A stretch of DNA of 64,000 bases from Ignavibacteriales bacterium (GTDB taxonomy: Bacteria; Bacteroidota; Ignavibacteria; Ignavibacteriales; Ignavibacteriaceae): assembly GCA_016707585.1 (NCBI GenBank), contig JADJHL010000008.1, forward strand, positions 868,001-932,000, given 5' to 3'. The position numbers and the translations under genes were made by a program. Within the stretch, counting starts at the first letter, position 1; each line of letters opens with the position of its first letter. The notes below the pieces were generated by a model. It searched no databases and had not been told where the DNA came from. It saw nothing but the letters and a program-made list of their open reading frames with translations. Positions 1 to 9,043 of this stretch are shown in pieces.

Positions 1-714
1 GATCCCTGGATTATCATTCCTGATTATTTAGATCCTGCAAAAAGTTTTAGTTACTCCGGTGGAATACAATATAATTTTTCACCAGATGTAAATATTCAGA
101 TAGAAGGTTATCATCGTAATTCAACTAATGTTCCTGTAACAAATGACGAAAAATATTTTTCATTTGATCCTGATTTAGTCTCAAGTAGTCAGGAATCTTA
201 TGGCTGGGAATTTAGATTTAATCTTCAAGATAATCTTTATTCAATTACAACATCATACTCATTAAGCTGGGCATATAAAAAAGTAAATGATTATACATAT
301 TATCCAAAGTATGATACAAGACATGCTGGAAATATTATGTTTGAGTTTAATCCTGGAAATGCCTGGAGTCTTAGTTCAGTCTGGTCACTTTATTCTGGGC
401 TACCCTTTACAGAAATAATTTCTTATTACGATAAATATAATATTCAAAATCCTTTTGAAGTTTTACCCGGAACAGAAAACTATGTGCCATATTTAATTCT
501 TGCAGATAAAAATTTGGGAAGATTGGCGTCATATCATCGATTAGATCTTGGAGTTTCTAAAAAACTTTCATTCGGGCCAACAATTTTTACAATTAGTTTA
601 AATGCAATAAATGTGTATAATAGAAAAAATATTTTTTACTACGAACGTGATTCAGGAAGACGAGTAAATATGTTGCCATTTTTATTTACTGCAACTATTA
701 AAGCAGAAATATGA
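1..714 (+). CDS. TonB-dependent receptor, C-terminal part (5' truncated)
   Basis: The frame is open from the first base, so the window cuts the gene. About 237 C-terminal residues remain. They show alternating aromatic and polar strands, a late segment of the type LNAINVYNRKN (the usual last-strand region of TonB receptors of this phylum), and an end in ATIKAEI. The product should be an outer-membrane beta-barrel importing a large ligand such as a siderophore, glycan or metal chelate. The plug and TonB box lie outside the window, so the ligand cannot be inferred. The next gene overlaps the stop codon by ATGA, and the pairing of a receptor with a DUF4249-type lipoprotein is common in Bacteroidota. 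Confidence 0.8.
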   Translation, partial: DPWIIIPDYLDPAKSFSYSGGIQYNFSPDVNIQIEGYHRNSTNVPVTNDEKYFSFDPDLVSSSQESYGWEFRFNLQDNLYSITTSYSLSWAYKKVNDYTYYPKYDTRHAGNIMFEFNPGNAWSLSSVWSLYSGLPFTEIISYYDKYNIQNPFEVLPGTENYVPYLILADKNLGRLASYHRLDLGVSKKLSFGPTIFTISLNAINVYNRKNIFYYERDSGRRVNMLPFLFTATIKAEI

Positions 715-1661
715 AAATGAGATTTATATTTTTGGTTGGATTAATTATTCCATTCATTATTTCTTGTGATGAATCATTTAATCCTTACACAACTTTTAAG
801 CAAAACTATGGTGTGGCTTGCATTTTAAGATCGGATACTACATTGCAAATTACATCACTTTTTAAAAGTTATTTAGACGAAAACAATAACCAGCCAAAAT
901 TATTTTTTGAAGATAATGCAGATGTCCGTATTTGGCGTGGTGATTCAGTATACAGGTTAACAGATACGATGTTTGTTTTAAGTGAAAGTAATGATTCAAT
1001 AAAATGCTACTATTCAAATAAGTTTAAAATCGATTCCAATGAAGATATTGGAATTGAAATTTTATTATCCAACGGTAAAAGATTGAAAGGATTATCTAAA
1101 ACTCCTTCAGATATATCTTTTAAGAACACAAGTGAAGTTATCATTCCACCAGTCAATAAAAATGTAATCCAGATATTTTGGAATTCAGCAGGGATAGAAA
1201 ATTTTTATACTGCACAAATGAAAATCAAATGTGAAATGATTGAAAACGGAACTAACAAAATATTTTATCGAGTACTTCCAAAATCAATCATTACAGTTGA
1301 TGGAGTTACGACTCCGGTTTATCCAAAACCCACAAAAAATGCTTCAGTTGTTTATAATCTTGATGCAATTTCCTGGTATCTTCAGTCGTTTTCAGATTCA
1401 CTTAGTAATTCAAATGCTGTAACTATTCATCAGTCGATAGAAGTGGAAATTATAACTTTTGATAGAGAAGTATCGCGTTATATCTCTGTTTCAAATAGTA
1501 GTACAGATAATCTTTCAATCAGATTTGATGAAGGAGAATACACAAATATTTCTGGTGGATTAGGAATTTTTGGATCACAAATTAGTACAAAGTATTCACG
1601 ACTTAAATTTTTAGAAAGCTACGTAAGTTCTTTCAATTTCAATTTTATTTTTGATAATTAA
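711..1661 (+). CDS. DUF4249-like lipoprotein
   Basis: A 316-residue protein with a hydrophobic signal sequence ending in a lipobox (IISC, Cys19), so it is probably a lipid-anchored envelope protein. The body is beta-rich with no catalytic motif that I can see. Its start overlaps the stop of the upstream TonB-dependent receptor (ATGA), which implies translational coupling. In Bacteroidota, DUF4249 lipoproteins commonly follow TonB receptors. I assign that family from context, size and overall look rather than from a diagnostic motif. A role as accessory lipoprotein of the receptor is an inference. Confidence 0.6.
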   Translation: MKMRFIFLVGLIIPFIISCDESFNPYTTFKQNYGVACILRSDTTLQITSLFKSYLDENNNQPKLFFEDNADVRIWRGDSVYRLTDTMFVLSESNDSIKCYYSNKFKIDSNEDIGIEILLSNGKRLKGLSKTPSDISFKNTSEVIIPPVNKNVIQIFWNSAGIENFYTAQMKIKCEMIENGTNKIFYRVLPKSIITVDGVTTPVYPKPTKNASVVYNLDAISWYLQSFSDSLSNSNAVTIHQSIEVEIITFDREVSRYISVSNSSTDNLSIRFDEGEYTNISGGLGIFGSQISTKYSRLKFLESYVSSFNFNFIFDN

Positions 1662-1676
1662 TTTTACTCAAATCAG

Positions 1677-3122
1677 ATGAAGTTTAACTTTAAACAAATA
1701 TTAAAAAGTCTTTCAGTTCTGATTCTACTTTTTGTTATAATTAGTTGTGATAAGGAAATATCTCATAGTCCAGTTGAACCTGAACCAAATAATGGAAACT
1801 TAAAAGTATTTTCTTATCCAAATGGATTTTTAATTTATCTGAATGGAAGAAATTCCGGATCGATTACTCCGGATAGTTTATTGTTTTTAGACCCGGGTAA
1901 TTATCAAGTAACATTAAAGAAAAAATATTTTAGAGATTCCACATTTAGTATCATTTTAGCGGAAGATCAAAAAATAAATTTAGAAATCGATTTTACACAA
2001 AACCCGGCCATGAGAGGCAAATTAAATATCACTTCAATACCTGTTGGTGCAAATATTTTTATAAATGATTCATCATTAGGGCTAACAACTCCGCAAACTA
2101 TTCAAGCATTAATGCCGGGTGAATACGATGTTAAAATTTCATTTCCTCAACATCGAACTGCTTCTGCAATATCAACCGTTACGAGTGGAACTACAAGCTA
2201 TTTCACAAAAGCTTTAGTTGACACATCTGTTTGGGTTGATTATCAAGTGGGAAATTCTGGTCTTGTTAGTAATAATCTTAGCTGTGTTGCAATCGATAAA
2301 AATGGACACAAATGGATTGGATCATTTGACAAAGGATTAATGAAGTTTGATGGAACTAATTTTACAGTATTCAACAAAAATAATTCAGGGCTTCCAAATG
2401 ATAGAGTGTTATCTATTTCTGTTGATAGCCAAAATAAAATTTGGGTAGGTACAAATGATGGATTAGGAATTTATGATGGTTCATCCTGGATAGTTTACAA
2501 TAAAAATAATTCAGGATTAAGATCAAATGAGATTTTATCTGTTAAATTCGATAACTCTATTACCTGGATTGGTGCTTATACAGGGCTATATAGATTTGAT
2601 GGTACTAACTGGACAAGGTACAACGATTCTCAACTTAGTATCTGGGTAAATGATTTAGAAATTGATAATGGTGATGTCTGGCTTGCAACAACATCAGGAA
2701 TTGCAAGATTAAAAAATGAAACATTAGAATATTTTATTGATACTACTTATTTGTATCCAACAAAAATAATTTCAGCAGTTGAGAAAGATGAATTTGGTAA
2801 CATCTGGTTTTGTCATTTAAATAGTGATGGCAAAAGAAACGGCGTTTCATATTTCAATGGTTCAACTTTTACCAATTTTTATTTCGGAACAGCTTTAAAT
2901 GCAATGAATTCACTTTTTACTGATTCAGAAAATAATAAATGGATTTCAACTAATGAGGGATTGGTAAGATTAAATTCAAATAATATCGCAACAACGTATA
3001 ATAAATCTAATTCTTATATCACAAGCGAAAAAGTTTCGAGTAGTGCGATAGATCAGAATGGCGTACTTTGGATAACGACATATTTTAATGGATTAAACAA
3101 ATTTAAATTCAATTCTAAATAA
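1677..3122 (+). CDS. PEGA-domain and propeller-repeat lipoprotein
   Basis: A 481-residue lipoprotein with a lipobox (IISC, Cys24). Two PEGA-type domains follow at about residues 41-92 and 113-165; each has the pattern of a Gly-rich turn, then a PG.Y.V strand (DPGNYQV, MPGEYDV). Residues about 195-480 hold repeats with the pattern IDKNGHKWIGS / GLMKFDG, which resemble the two-component-regulator propeller repeats (Reg_prop). A sensing or binding role at the cell surface is likely, but the ligand is unknown. It lies 15 bases after the DUF4249-like gene on the same strand and probably belongs to the same transcript. No kinase domain follows, so it is not a hybrid two-component protein. Confidence 0.75.
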   Translation: MKFNFKQILKSLSVLILLFVIISCDKEISHSPVEPEPNNGNLKVFSYPNGFLIYLNGRNSGSITPDSLLFLDPGNYQVTLKKKYFRDSTFSIILAEDQKINLEIDFTQNPAMRGKLNITSIPVGANIFINDSSLGLTTPQTIQALMPGEYDVKISFPQHRTASAISTVTSGTTSYFTKALVDTSVWVDYQVGNSGLVSNNLSCVAIDKNGHKWIGSFDKGLMKFDGTNFTVFNKNNSGLPNDRVLSISVDSQNKIWVGTNDGLGIYDGSSWIVYNKNNSGLRSNEILSVKFDNSITWIGAYTGLYRFDGTNWTRYNDSQLSIWVNDLEIDNGDVWLATTSGIARLKNETLEYFIDTTYLYPTKIISAVEKDEFGNIWFCHLNSDGKRNGVSYFNGSTFTNFYFGTALNAMNSLFTDSENNKWISTNEGLVRLNSNNIATTYNKSNSYITSEKVSSSAIDQNGVLWITTYFNGLNKFKFNSK

Positions 3123-3158
3123 ATTAACAAATAAATATAATTTAAGGTTAATATAATT

Positions 3159-4436
3159 ATGAAATATCTTTTACAAACATTTTTAATTTTATGGTTTTCA
3201 TTAATTGGATTTGCACAAGAATTAATTCTAATTGATTGGCTAAAAACAGTTCCTGAAATTGAAGTTGTTGATACAATCAATAGTGATAACTTTTCTGAAG
3301 TATATGAAGTTTTTATAACTCTACCAATTGATCACAATAATCCAGAAGGTCCAAAATTTAAAGAACAAATATTTTTATCACATGTTGATAAAGATAAACC
3401 AGTTGTGATTGAGCTTGATGGTTATGCTGTTACTAATCGTCCCACAGAATTAAGCAAGATTTTAAAATGTAACCAGATTATGGTTGAACATAGATGTTTT
3501 GGTGAATCTGTTCCTGCTCCTTTTGATTGGAAATATTTAACGATTGAACAGGCAGCAAAAGATCATCACAGAATTATAGAATTGTTTAAACAATATTATA
3601 CTGGTAAATGGATCAGTACTGGAATCAGTAAAGGCGGATCTTGTGTAATTTTTCATAAATATTTTTATCCAAATGATGTTGATGTTGCTGTCCCTTATGT
3701 TGGTCCTTTAAATTATTCAATTGATGATCAAAGAGTTTATGAATGGATAAAATCTGTTTCCACGCCTGAATGCAGAGAAAAAGTTTATAATTTTCAAAAA
3801 TTATGTTTTGAAAAACGCGATGATCTTTATCCAATGTTCTTAAAAAATGCAGAGAATAAAAAACTTACTTACGATATTGTTGGTTATGATAAAGCTTTTG
3901 AATACTCTGTACTAGAATTCTCTTTTGCATATTGGCAATGGAGTGATGGCGATTGTTCAAAAATTCCAGACGAAAGCTCAACTCTAGAAGAAATCTGGGA
4001 TGAACTAGCCAGCTATGGTGGAGTAACCTATTTTGATGATTCAAGTATCAATGGTATTTATCCATTTTTTTATCAATGCTATACGGAGTTTGGTTACTAT
4101 GCTTATGATATTCAACCATTTAAAGAGTTTATAAAATATGCTGATGGACAAACTCCATTTTTTATACCTAAAGATTCTAAACCAATCTACGATTCAAGAT
4201 TGTTGGAGAAAATTAATGATTGGGCTTCAAATGAAGGAGAGAAATTTATTTACATTTATGGTGGAAATGATCCATGGACATCAACAGGAGTTTGTTTAAC
4301 CGGAAAGACAAATTCTATTAAAATGGTTTTACCAAATGGGTCGCATGGATCCAGGATTAGAGGATTTTCTAAGAAGGATAAAGAGTTGATATATTCTAAG
4401 TTGGAAGGCTGGCTAGAGGTTAAAATCGAACGCTAG
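3159..4436 (+). CDS. S37-family serine peptidase (PS-10 type)
   Basis: A 425-residue secreted alpha/beta-hydrolase with a signal peptide ending near FAQ (about residue 20). The family is peptidase S37, known from the Streptomyces tripeptidyl aminopeptidase PS-10. The visible catalytic set is Ser157 in GISKGGS, Asp371 in GGNDPWTSTG and His396 in GSHGSR, followed by the segment YPNDVDVAVPYVGP that is typical after the nucleophile. The predicted job is release of short, perhaps proline-containing peptides in the periplasm or outside the cell. The gene stands 36 bases after the propeller lipoprotein and is closed by a strong terminator, so it may be the last gene of that unit. The length fits the family. 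Confidence 0.8.
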   Translation: MKYLLQTFLILWFSLIGFAQELILIDWLKTVPEIEVVDTINSDNFSEVYEVFITLPIDHNNPEGPKFKEQIFLSHVDKDKPVVIELDGYAVTNRPTELSKILKCNQIMVEHRCFGESVPAPFDWKYLTIEQAAKDHHRIIELFKQYYTGKWISTGISKGGSCVIFHKYFYPNDVDVAVPYVGPLNYSIDDQRVYEWIKSVSTPECREKVYNFQKLCFEKRDDLYPMFLKNAENKKLTYDIVGYDKAFEYSVLEFSFAYWQWSDGDCSKIPDESSTLEEIWDELASYGGVTYFDDSSINGIYPFFYQCYTEFGYYAYDIQPFKEFIKYADGQTPFFIPKDSKPIYDSRLLEKINDWASNEGEKFIYIYGGNDPWTSTGVCLTGKTNSIKMVLPNGSHGSRIRGFSKKDKELIYSKLEGWLEVKIER

Positions 4437-4459
4437 ATTTTTAATAATTATTTTACACT

Positions 4460-4490
4460 AAAAAGGGAATTATTTGATTCCCTTTTTTTA
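4460..4490 (+). terminator. Intrinsic terminator after the S37 peptidase gene
   Basis: A perfect 10-bp stem (AAAAGGGAAT with ATTCCCTTTT) with a six-base loop is followed by a run of T. It lies 24 bases after the stop codon of the S37 peptidase and separates that gene from the export operon starting at 4589. Confidence 0.85.
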
Positions 4491-4588
4491 TATTGCGCTT
4501 AACCTTTATATGTGCCACTTATCACTGAACTTTTGGGCTCCTTTATTCGTTTACATATTTTTACTCATTCATTAACTAAACTATTTCA

Positions 4589-5773
4589 ATGGAAACTAAA
4601 AACGCAGACTTATCATCTTTAAGAATTGATAGATCCAATAAACCGGAAGTAAACCCGAGTAAAAAAAATATTTTTATAATAGTGGGTGTTATCATATTCC
4701 TAGTAGTTGGATATTTTGTAATCACATCTTTTCTTGGTTCATCGGTTGAAGTTAAACTAACTACTGCGGTGCTTCAAAAACCAGGACAAACAACAGCATC
4801 ATTAAATGCAAGCGGATATGTTGTTGCGCAGCGTAAAGCTGCCATTGCATCGAAAGGTACTGGAAGATTAATCTTTCTTGGAGTTGTTGAAGGTGATAAA
4901 GTTAAGAAAGATCAAATAATTGCTCGATTAGAGAATACAGATATTAATGCTCAACTCGATGAAGCAAAAGCAAATTTAAAATTATATCAGGCTGATTTAG
5001 TAAGCGCAGAAAATACTTTTAATCGTGAAAAAGAATTATTTAGAAAGGGATTAAGCTCGCAACAAGTATTCGATCAAGCTGAAGCCACTTATAACAGATT
5101 GCTTGCTTCGATTGAAGTTGCAAATGCTAGAATCAAACAATATGAAGTTGCGCTTGAAAATACTTTGATACGTGCACCTTTTGACGGAACAGTTCTAACA
5201 AAGAATGCAGAAGTTGGTGAAATTGTAGCTCCTTTTGGTGGAAGTACAACTTCCAAAACTGCTGTGGTTACAATCGCTGATATGAATTCATTACTTGTGG
5301 AAGCTGATGTTTCTGAATCAAATATTGAAAGAATTTCAGTTAACCAGGATTGTGAAATAACCCTTGACGCTTATCCTGAAAAAAGTTATTCTGCTTTTGT
5401 ATTTAAAATTGTTCCAACTGCTGATCGTTCCAAAGCTACAGTTCTTGTTAAAGTAGGTTTTAAAAATTACGATAGCAGTGTGCTTCCTGAAATGAGTGCA
5501 AAGGTTTCTTTCTTTACAGAGCCTGTTGATACTTCAATTACAAATCAGAAACCGATTCTTGTTATACCTTCATCTGCAGTTCAATCAGAAAACGGGAACA
5601 GCTTTGTTTTTACAATATCAAATGATAAAGCTGTAAAAAATGAAATTGTAACCGGACAAAAATTAGGATCGTATGTAGAAGTGATTTCGGGATTACAATC
5701 AGGTCAAAAAGTCATCAACAATCTTGATGAAAAAATTAAAGATGGTGTTGAAGTAAAATTAGCTGAGCAATAA
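4589..5773 (+). CDS. MacA-like periplasmic adaptor (membrane fusion protein)
   Basis: A 394-residue HlyD/RND-type adaptor. A single membrane segment lies at about residues 27-49, with a short cytoplasmic N-terminus. The half-lipoyl motif region (GRLIFLGVVEGDKVKKDQ) leads into a coiled-coil hairpin at about residues 125-200, then the second lipoyl half (TLIRAPFDGTVL) and beta-barrel domains. Such proteins bridge an inner-membrane ABC or RND pump to an outer-membrane TolC-like channel. Here the next genes encode a MacB-type ATPase and two permeases, so this is the adaptor of a tripartite ABC export system. No TolC gene is next to it; one lies at 59102. I see no clear Shine-Dalgarno sequence. 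Confidence 0.88.
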   Translation: METKNADLSSLRIDRSNKPEVNPSKKNIFIIVGVIIFLVVGYFVITSFLGSSVEVKLTTAVLQKPGQTTASLNASGYVVAQRKAAIASKGTGRLIFLGVVEGDKVKKDQIIARLENTDINAQLDEAKANLKLYQADLVSAENTFNREKELFRKGLSSQQVFDQAEATYNRLLASIEVANARIKQYEVALENTLIRAPFDGTVLTKNAEVGEIVAPFGGSTTSKTAVVTIADMNSLLVEADVSESNIERISVNQDCEITLDAYPEKSYSAFVFKIVPTADRSKATVLVKVGFKNYDSSVLPEMSAKVSFFTEPVDTSITNQKPILVIPSSAVQSENGNSFVFTISNDKAVKNEIVTGQKLGSYVEVISGLQSGQKVINNLDEKIKDGVEVKLAEQ

Positions 5774-5799
5774 AAGTTTAAACAAATCCAGGAGATTAA

Positions 5800-6477
5800 A
5801 TGGCATCATTAATAACAGTACAGAATGTTTCTAAATCTTATTGGCGAGAAAAAATTGAAATTCCTGTATTAAACAACATCACAATTAATGTTGAGCAAGG
5901 AGAGTTTCTTGCGTTGATGGGACCGTCAGGTTCTGGAAAAACAACATTGTTAAATCTTATTGCAGGAATTGATAAGCCAAGTAATGGAAATATTATTGTT
6001 AATGGAACTGATATTTCTTCACTAGGCGAATCAGCTTTAGCCAAATGGCGAGCAAACAATGTTGGGTTTATTTTTCAGTTTTATAATTTGATCCCTGTAC
6101 TCTCAGCATTTGAAAATGTTGAGTTGCCTTTGCTGCTAACAAAACTTTCCAAAGCTCAAAGAAAAAAACAAGTTGAAACTGCATTAACGCTTGTTGGACT
6201 TGGAGATCGAATGCATCATTCACCAAAGCAACTTTCTGGTGGACAGGAACAAAGAGTAGCAATTGCACGAGCGATTGTAACAGATCCTGTTTTACTAGTT
6301 GCAGATGAACCTACTGGAGATCTTGACAGACATTCAGCTGAAGAAATTCTTACTTTGATGGAAAGATTAAACAAAGAATATCAAAAAACAATAATAATGG
6401 TTACACACGATCCGCATGCTGCTGAAAGAGCAAAGTTAGTAAAGCATCTTGAAAAAGGTGATTTGGTAGGAGCATAA
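5800..6477 (+). CDS. MacB/LolD-type ABC transporter ATPase
   Basis: A 225-residue stand-alone nucleotide-binding subunit. Walker A is GPSGSGKT at residues 41-48, the signature is LSGGQEQR near 144, and Walker B is LLVADEPTGDLD near 163-174, followed by the switch His in MVTHD. The EPTGDLD form is characteristic of the LolD/MacB/FtsE clade, which powers mechanotransmission by permeases with large periplasmic domains rather than classic import. The RBS is AGGAG upstream of the ATG at 5800. It stands 26 bases after the adaptor gene and one base before the first permease. Confidence 0.92.
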   Translation: MASLITVQNVSKSYWREKIEIPVLNNITINVEQGEFLALMGPSGSGKTTLLNLIAGIDKPSNGNIIVNGTDISSLGESALAKWRANNVGFIFQFYNLIPVLSAFENVELPLLLTKLSKAQRKKQVETALTLVGLGDRMHHSPKQLSGGQEQRVAIARAIVTDPVLLVADEPTGDLDRHSAEEILTLMERLNKEYQKTIIMVTHDPHAAERAKLVKHLEKGDLVGA

Positions 6478-6478
6478 A

Positions 6479-7639
6479 ATGAAAATCCTAAAATTAATTT
6501 TCGCAAATGCATTAAGGCATAAGCTTAGAACATCCCTTACTGTAATTGGTATTGCAATCGCAGTAATAGCTTTTGGTGTTTTAAGAACTGTAGTTACAGT
6601 ATGGGATTCAAGCGTTGATGCCGCTGCAGCTAATAGATTGATAACAAGACAAGCTGTTTCTTTTATTTTCCCGTTGCCTTATGCTTATAAAGAAAAGATA
6701 TTGAATGTAGATGGTGTTAAGAATGTTAGCTTTGCCAATTGGTTTGGTGGAGTTTATAAAGATAAAAACAATTTTTTTGCCAGATTGTGTGTTGATGCTG
6801 AAACTATATTTGATGTAATGCAGGAATTTTTAATAACTCCTGAAGAACTGGCAAACTTTAAGAAGGAAAGAAATGCGTGTGTAATTGGTCAGGACATTGC
6901 CACACAGTATAATATTAAAGTGGGTGATCAAATGGTTTTAGAAGGGGATATTTTTCCGGGTAGATGGGAGTTTGTAGTCCGCGGAATCTATAAGCCAAAA
7001 AATAAAAATACCGATGATACACAGATGTTATTTCATTGGACTTATGTTGATGAACGGATGAAAGTTGAGTCACCAACTCGTGCAGGAAATGTAGGTTGGT
7101 ATATTGTGCTGATTAATGATGCCAATAAAGCTGCTGAAATATCTGAAGGAATTGATGCAATATTTAAAAATTCTTCTGCTGAAACTAAAACAGAAACTGA
7201 AAAAGCTTTTACTCAAGGATTTGTTTCTGCTTCCGGTGCGATTATAACTGCAATGAATTTTATGTCATTTGTAATCATAGGTATTATAATGCTTGTACTT
7301 GCAAACACAATGATAATGGCTGCAAGAGAGCGGACTCGTGAATATGCAGTTCTTAAAACTTTAGGCTTTTCTGCATTTCATTTAGTTGGATTAATTTTGG
7401 GTGAATCATTGGTTATAGCATTAATTGGTGGCGGAGTTGGTATTACATTAACTTATCCAATTGTCGCAGGATTTGAACAAGCTATGCCAAAAGGATTTTT
7501 CCCATTTTTCTTTATCGAACCAATCACAACTATAATTGCGATGAGTGCAGCAATCTTGATTGGGATTCTTGCATCGATTTTCCCAATTCAAAGAGCACTA
7601 AAAACAAATATTGTTGATGGTTTTAGATTTGTTGGATAA
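6479..7639 (+). CDS. MacB-type ABC permease (FtsX domain)
   Basis: A 386-residue membrane protein with the MacB topology: one N-terminal membrane helix (about 17-38), a large periplasmic domain (MacB_PCD) and three C-terminal helices of the FtsX domain (about 255-380). The motif RERTREYAVLKTLGFS near the first cytoplasmic loop is the coupling segment typical of the family. It starts one base after the ATPase stop codon, so it is translationally coupled. With 7792-8961 it would form a heterodimeric permease. The cargo is unknown. Confidence 0.88.
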   Translation: MKILKLIFANALRHKLRTSLTVIGIAIAVIAFGVLRTVVTVWDSSVDAAAANRLITRQAVSFIFPLPYAYKEKILNVDGVKNVSFANWFGGVYKDKNNFFARLCVDAETIFDVMQEFLITPEELANFKKERNACVIGQDIATQYNIKVGDQMVLEGDIFPGRWEFVVRGIYKPKNKNTDDTQMLFHWTYVDERMKVESPTRAGNVGWYIVLINDANKAAEISEGIDAIFKNSSAETKTETEKAFTQGFVSASGAIITAMNFMSFVIIGIIMLVLANTMIMAARERTREYAVLKTLGFSAFHLVGLILGESLVIALIGGGVGITLTYPIVAGFEQAMPKGFFPFFFIEPITTIIAMSAAILIGILASIFPIQRALKTNIVDGFRFVG

Positions 7640-7642
7640 GTA

Positions 7643-7786
7643 AGCCCATCTCCCAACCTCTTCCCTAAGGGAAGAGGAGTAAGAGGTTTTTGAAATCGAT
7701 TAAAATAATTAATTCGTGAAAATATTTTTTACAAAATTTATAACTTTCCTATTCTCTCCCCTTAGGGGAGAGCTAGAGAGGGGCTA
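7643..7786. repeat. Palindromic MITE-like intergenic element
   Basis: The gap between the two permease genes contains a hairpin at 7657-7677 (9-bp arms, TAA loop) and a second at 7754-7772 (8-bp arms, TTA loop). The ends of the whole segment are inverted copies of AGCCC.TCTC. There is no ORF inside. The same kind of sequence recurs in degraded form at 46557-46590 after nuoE. The right end leaves GAGAGGGG about nine bases before the ATG at 7792 and may act as ribosome binding site. Read as a non-autonomous dispersed repeat that inserted into the operon. Confidence 0.6.
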
Positions 7787-7791
7787 TTATT

Positions 7792-8961
7792 ATGAAAATA
7801 CCTTTTAAATATACTTTTAGAAATTTTAAAGCTAGAAAACTAACTGCAATTATAACTGTTAGTGGTATTGCAATGGTAGTTTTTGTTTTCGCTGCCGCAT
7901 TGATGATGGCTTATGGTGTTGAAAAAACTTTAGTATCAACTGGATCTGCGGAAAATATTAAAATCCTTCGTCAATCATCACAAGGAGAAATAAGTAGTAT
8001 TATTGATGGAGATACTCAAAATATAATTCGAGCTCTTCCGCACATAGCAAAAGGAAATGATGGGAATTTATTAATATCAGCTGAGCCAGTAGTAATAATT
8101 AATCTTGCTATAAAAAGTGGTGGAATGAGTAATGTTACAGTTCGTGGTGTTTCTCAACCAGTATATCAACTTAGGGAACAAGTTAAATTGATTGAAGGCA
8201 GGTTATTTAATCCATCGTTAAGAGAATTGATTGTTGGTAAGTCAATCAACAGTAAATTTGAAGGTGCTCAAATTGGAAGCAAAGTAAAATTTGCCGGTGA
8301 TAATTGGGAAATAGTTGGTTTGTTTGAAGCAGATGGAAGTGGTTTTGAATCTGAAATGTGGGGAGATTCCCAGCAATTATTAAATGCATTTAATAGAGAA
8401 TCAAGCGTTTCAACTTTAACATTAAAGTTAGATGATATGGCAAACTTTGAAGAATTTAAAAGAGCATTTGAAACTGATAAAAGACTGAAAGAGTTTGAAC
8501 CTAAAATTGAGCAAAAGTATTTTGAGGAACAATCTGAAATTTTGGCAACATTCATTCGAGTACTTGGAATATTTATTACTGTAATCTTTAGTTTTGGAGC
8601 TACGATCGGGGCAACAATTACAATGTATTCTGCAGTTGCAAATAGAACTGTAGAAATTGGTACAATGCGCTCACTCGGATTTAGCAGAAGAAGCATACTT
8701 ACAGCTTTTCTTTTTGAAGCATTACTAACCTCATTGGTTGGCGGGATTATTGGATTGTTTATTGCATCGTTCTTACAATTTTTTTCAATATCAACTTTAA
8801 ACTGGAATTCATTTTCAGAACTTGCATTTTCATTTTCCCTTTCGCCATCAATAATTATTTCATCATTAATTTTTGCATTGGTAATGGGTGTCCTTGGTGG
8901 ATTTTTCCCATCAGTTCGTGCTGCAAGATTAAATATTGTTAAAGCATTAAGAGCAGGTTAG
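7792..8961 (+). CDS. MacB-type ABC permease (FtsX domain), second subunit
   Basis: A 389-residue permease with one N-terminal helix (about 18-40), a periplasmic MacB-like domain and three C-terminal helices. The cytoplasmic coupling loop carries NRTVEIGTMRSLGFSR. It resembles the preceding permease in plan but not closely in sequence, so the two look like an old heterodimer rather than a recent duplication. It is separated from its partner by a 150-base repeat element, which may weaken or alter coupled expression of the two subunits. Confidence 0.87.
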   Translation: MKIPFKYTFRNFKARKLTAIITVSGIAMVVFVFAAALMMAYGVEKTLVSTGSAENIKILRQSSQGEISSIIDGDTQNIIRALPHIAKGNDGNLLISAEPVVIINLAIKSGGMSNVTVRGVSQPVYQLREQVKLIEGRLFNPSLRELIVGKSINSKFEGAQIGSKVKFAGDNWEIVGLFEADGSGFESEMWGDSQQLLNAFNRESSVSTLTLKLDDMANFEEFKRAFETDKRLKEFEPKIEQKYFEEQSEILATFIRVLGIFITVIFSFGATIGATITMYSAVANRTVEIGTMRSLGFSRRSILTAFLFEALLTSLVGGIIGLFIASFLQFFSISTLNWNSFSELAFSFSLSPSIIISSLIFALVMGVLGGFFPSVRAARLNIVKALRAG

Positions 8962-8971
8962 ATTTTTATTT

Positions 8972-9016
8972 GTCATTCCTGCGAACCTGCCTGACGGTAG
9001 GCAGGAGCGGGAATCT
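8972..9016. repeat. Nested palindromic repeat (GTCATTCCTGCG / GCGGGAAT type)
   Basis: An outer element with near-complementary ends (ATTCCTGC and GCGGGAAT) encloses an inner palindrome at 8986-9005 with 7-bp arms (CCTGCCT and AGGCAGG). It sits between the convergent permease (plus) and patatin (minus) genes. No T-run follows on either strand, so it is more likely a dispersed repeat than a terminator. Confidence 0.6.
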
Positions 9017-9043
9017 CTTTTAAGGCTAGAGAAAGATATTTAT

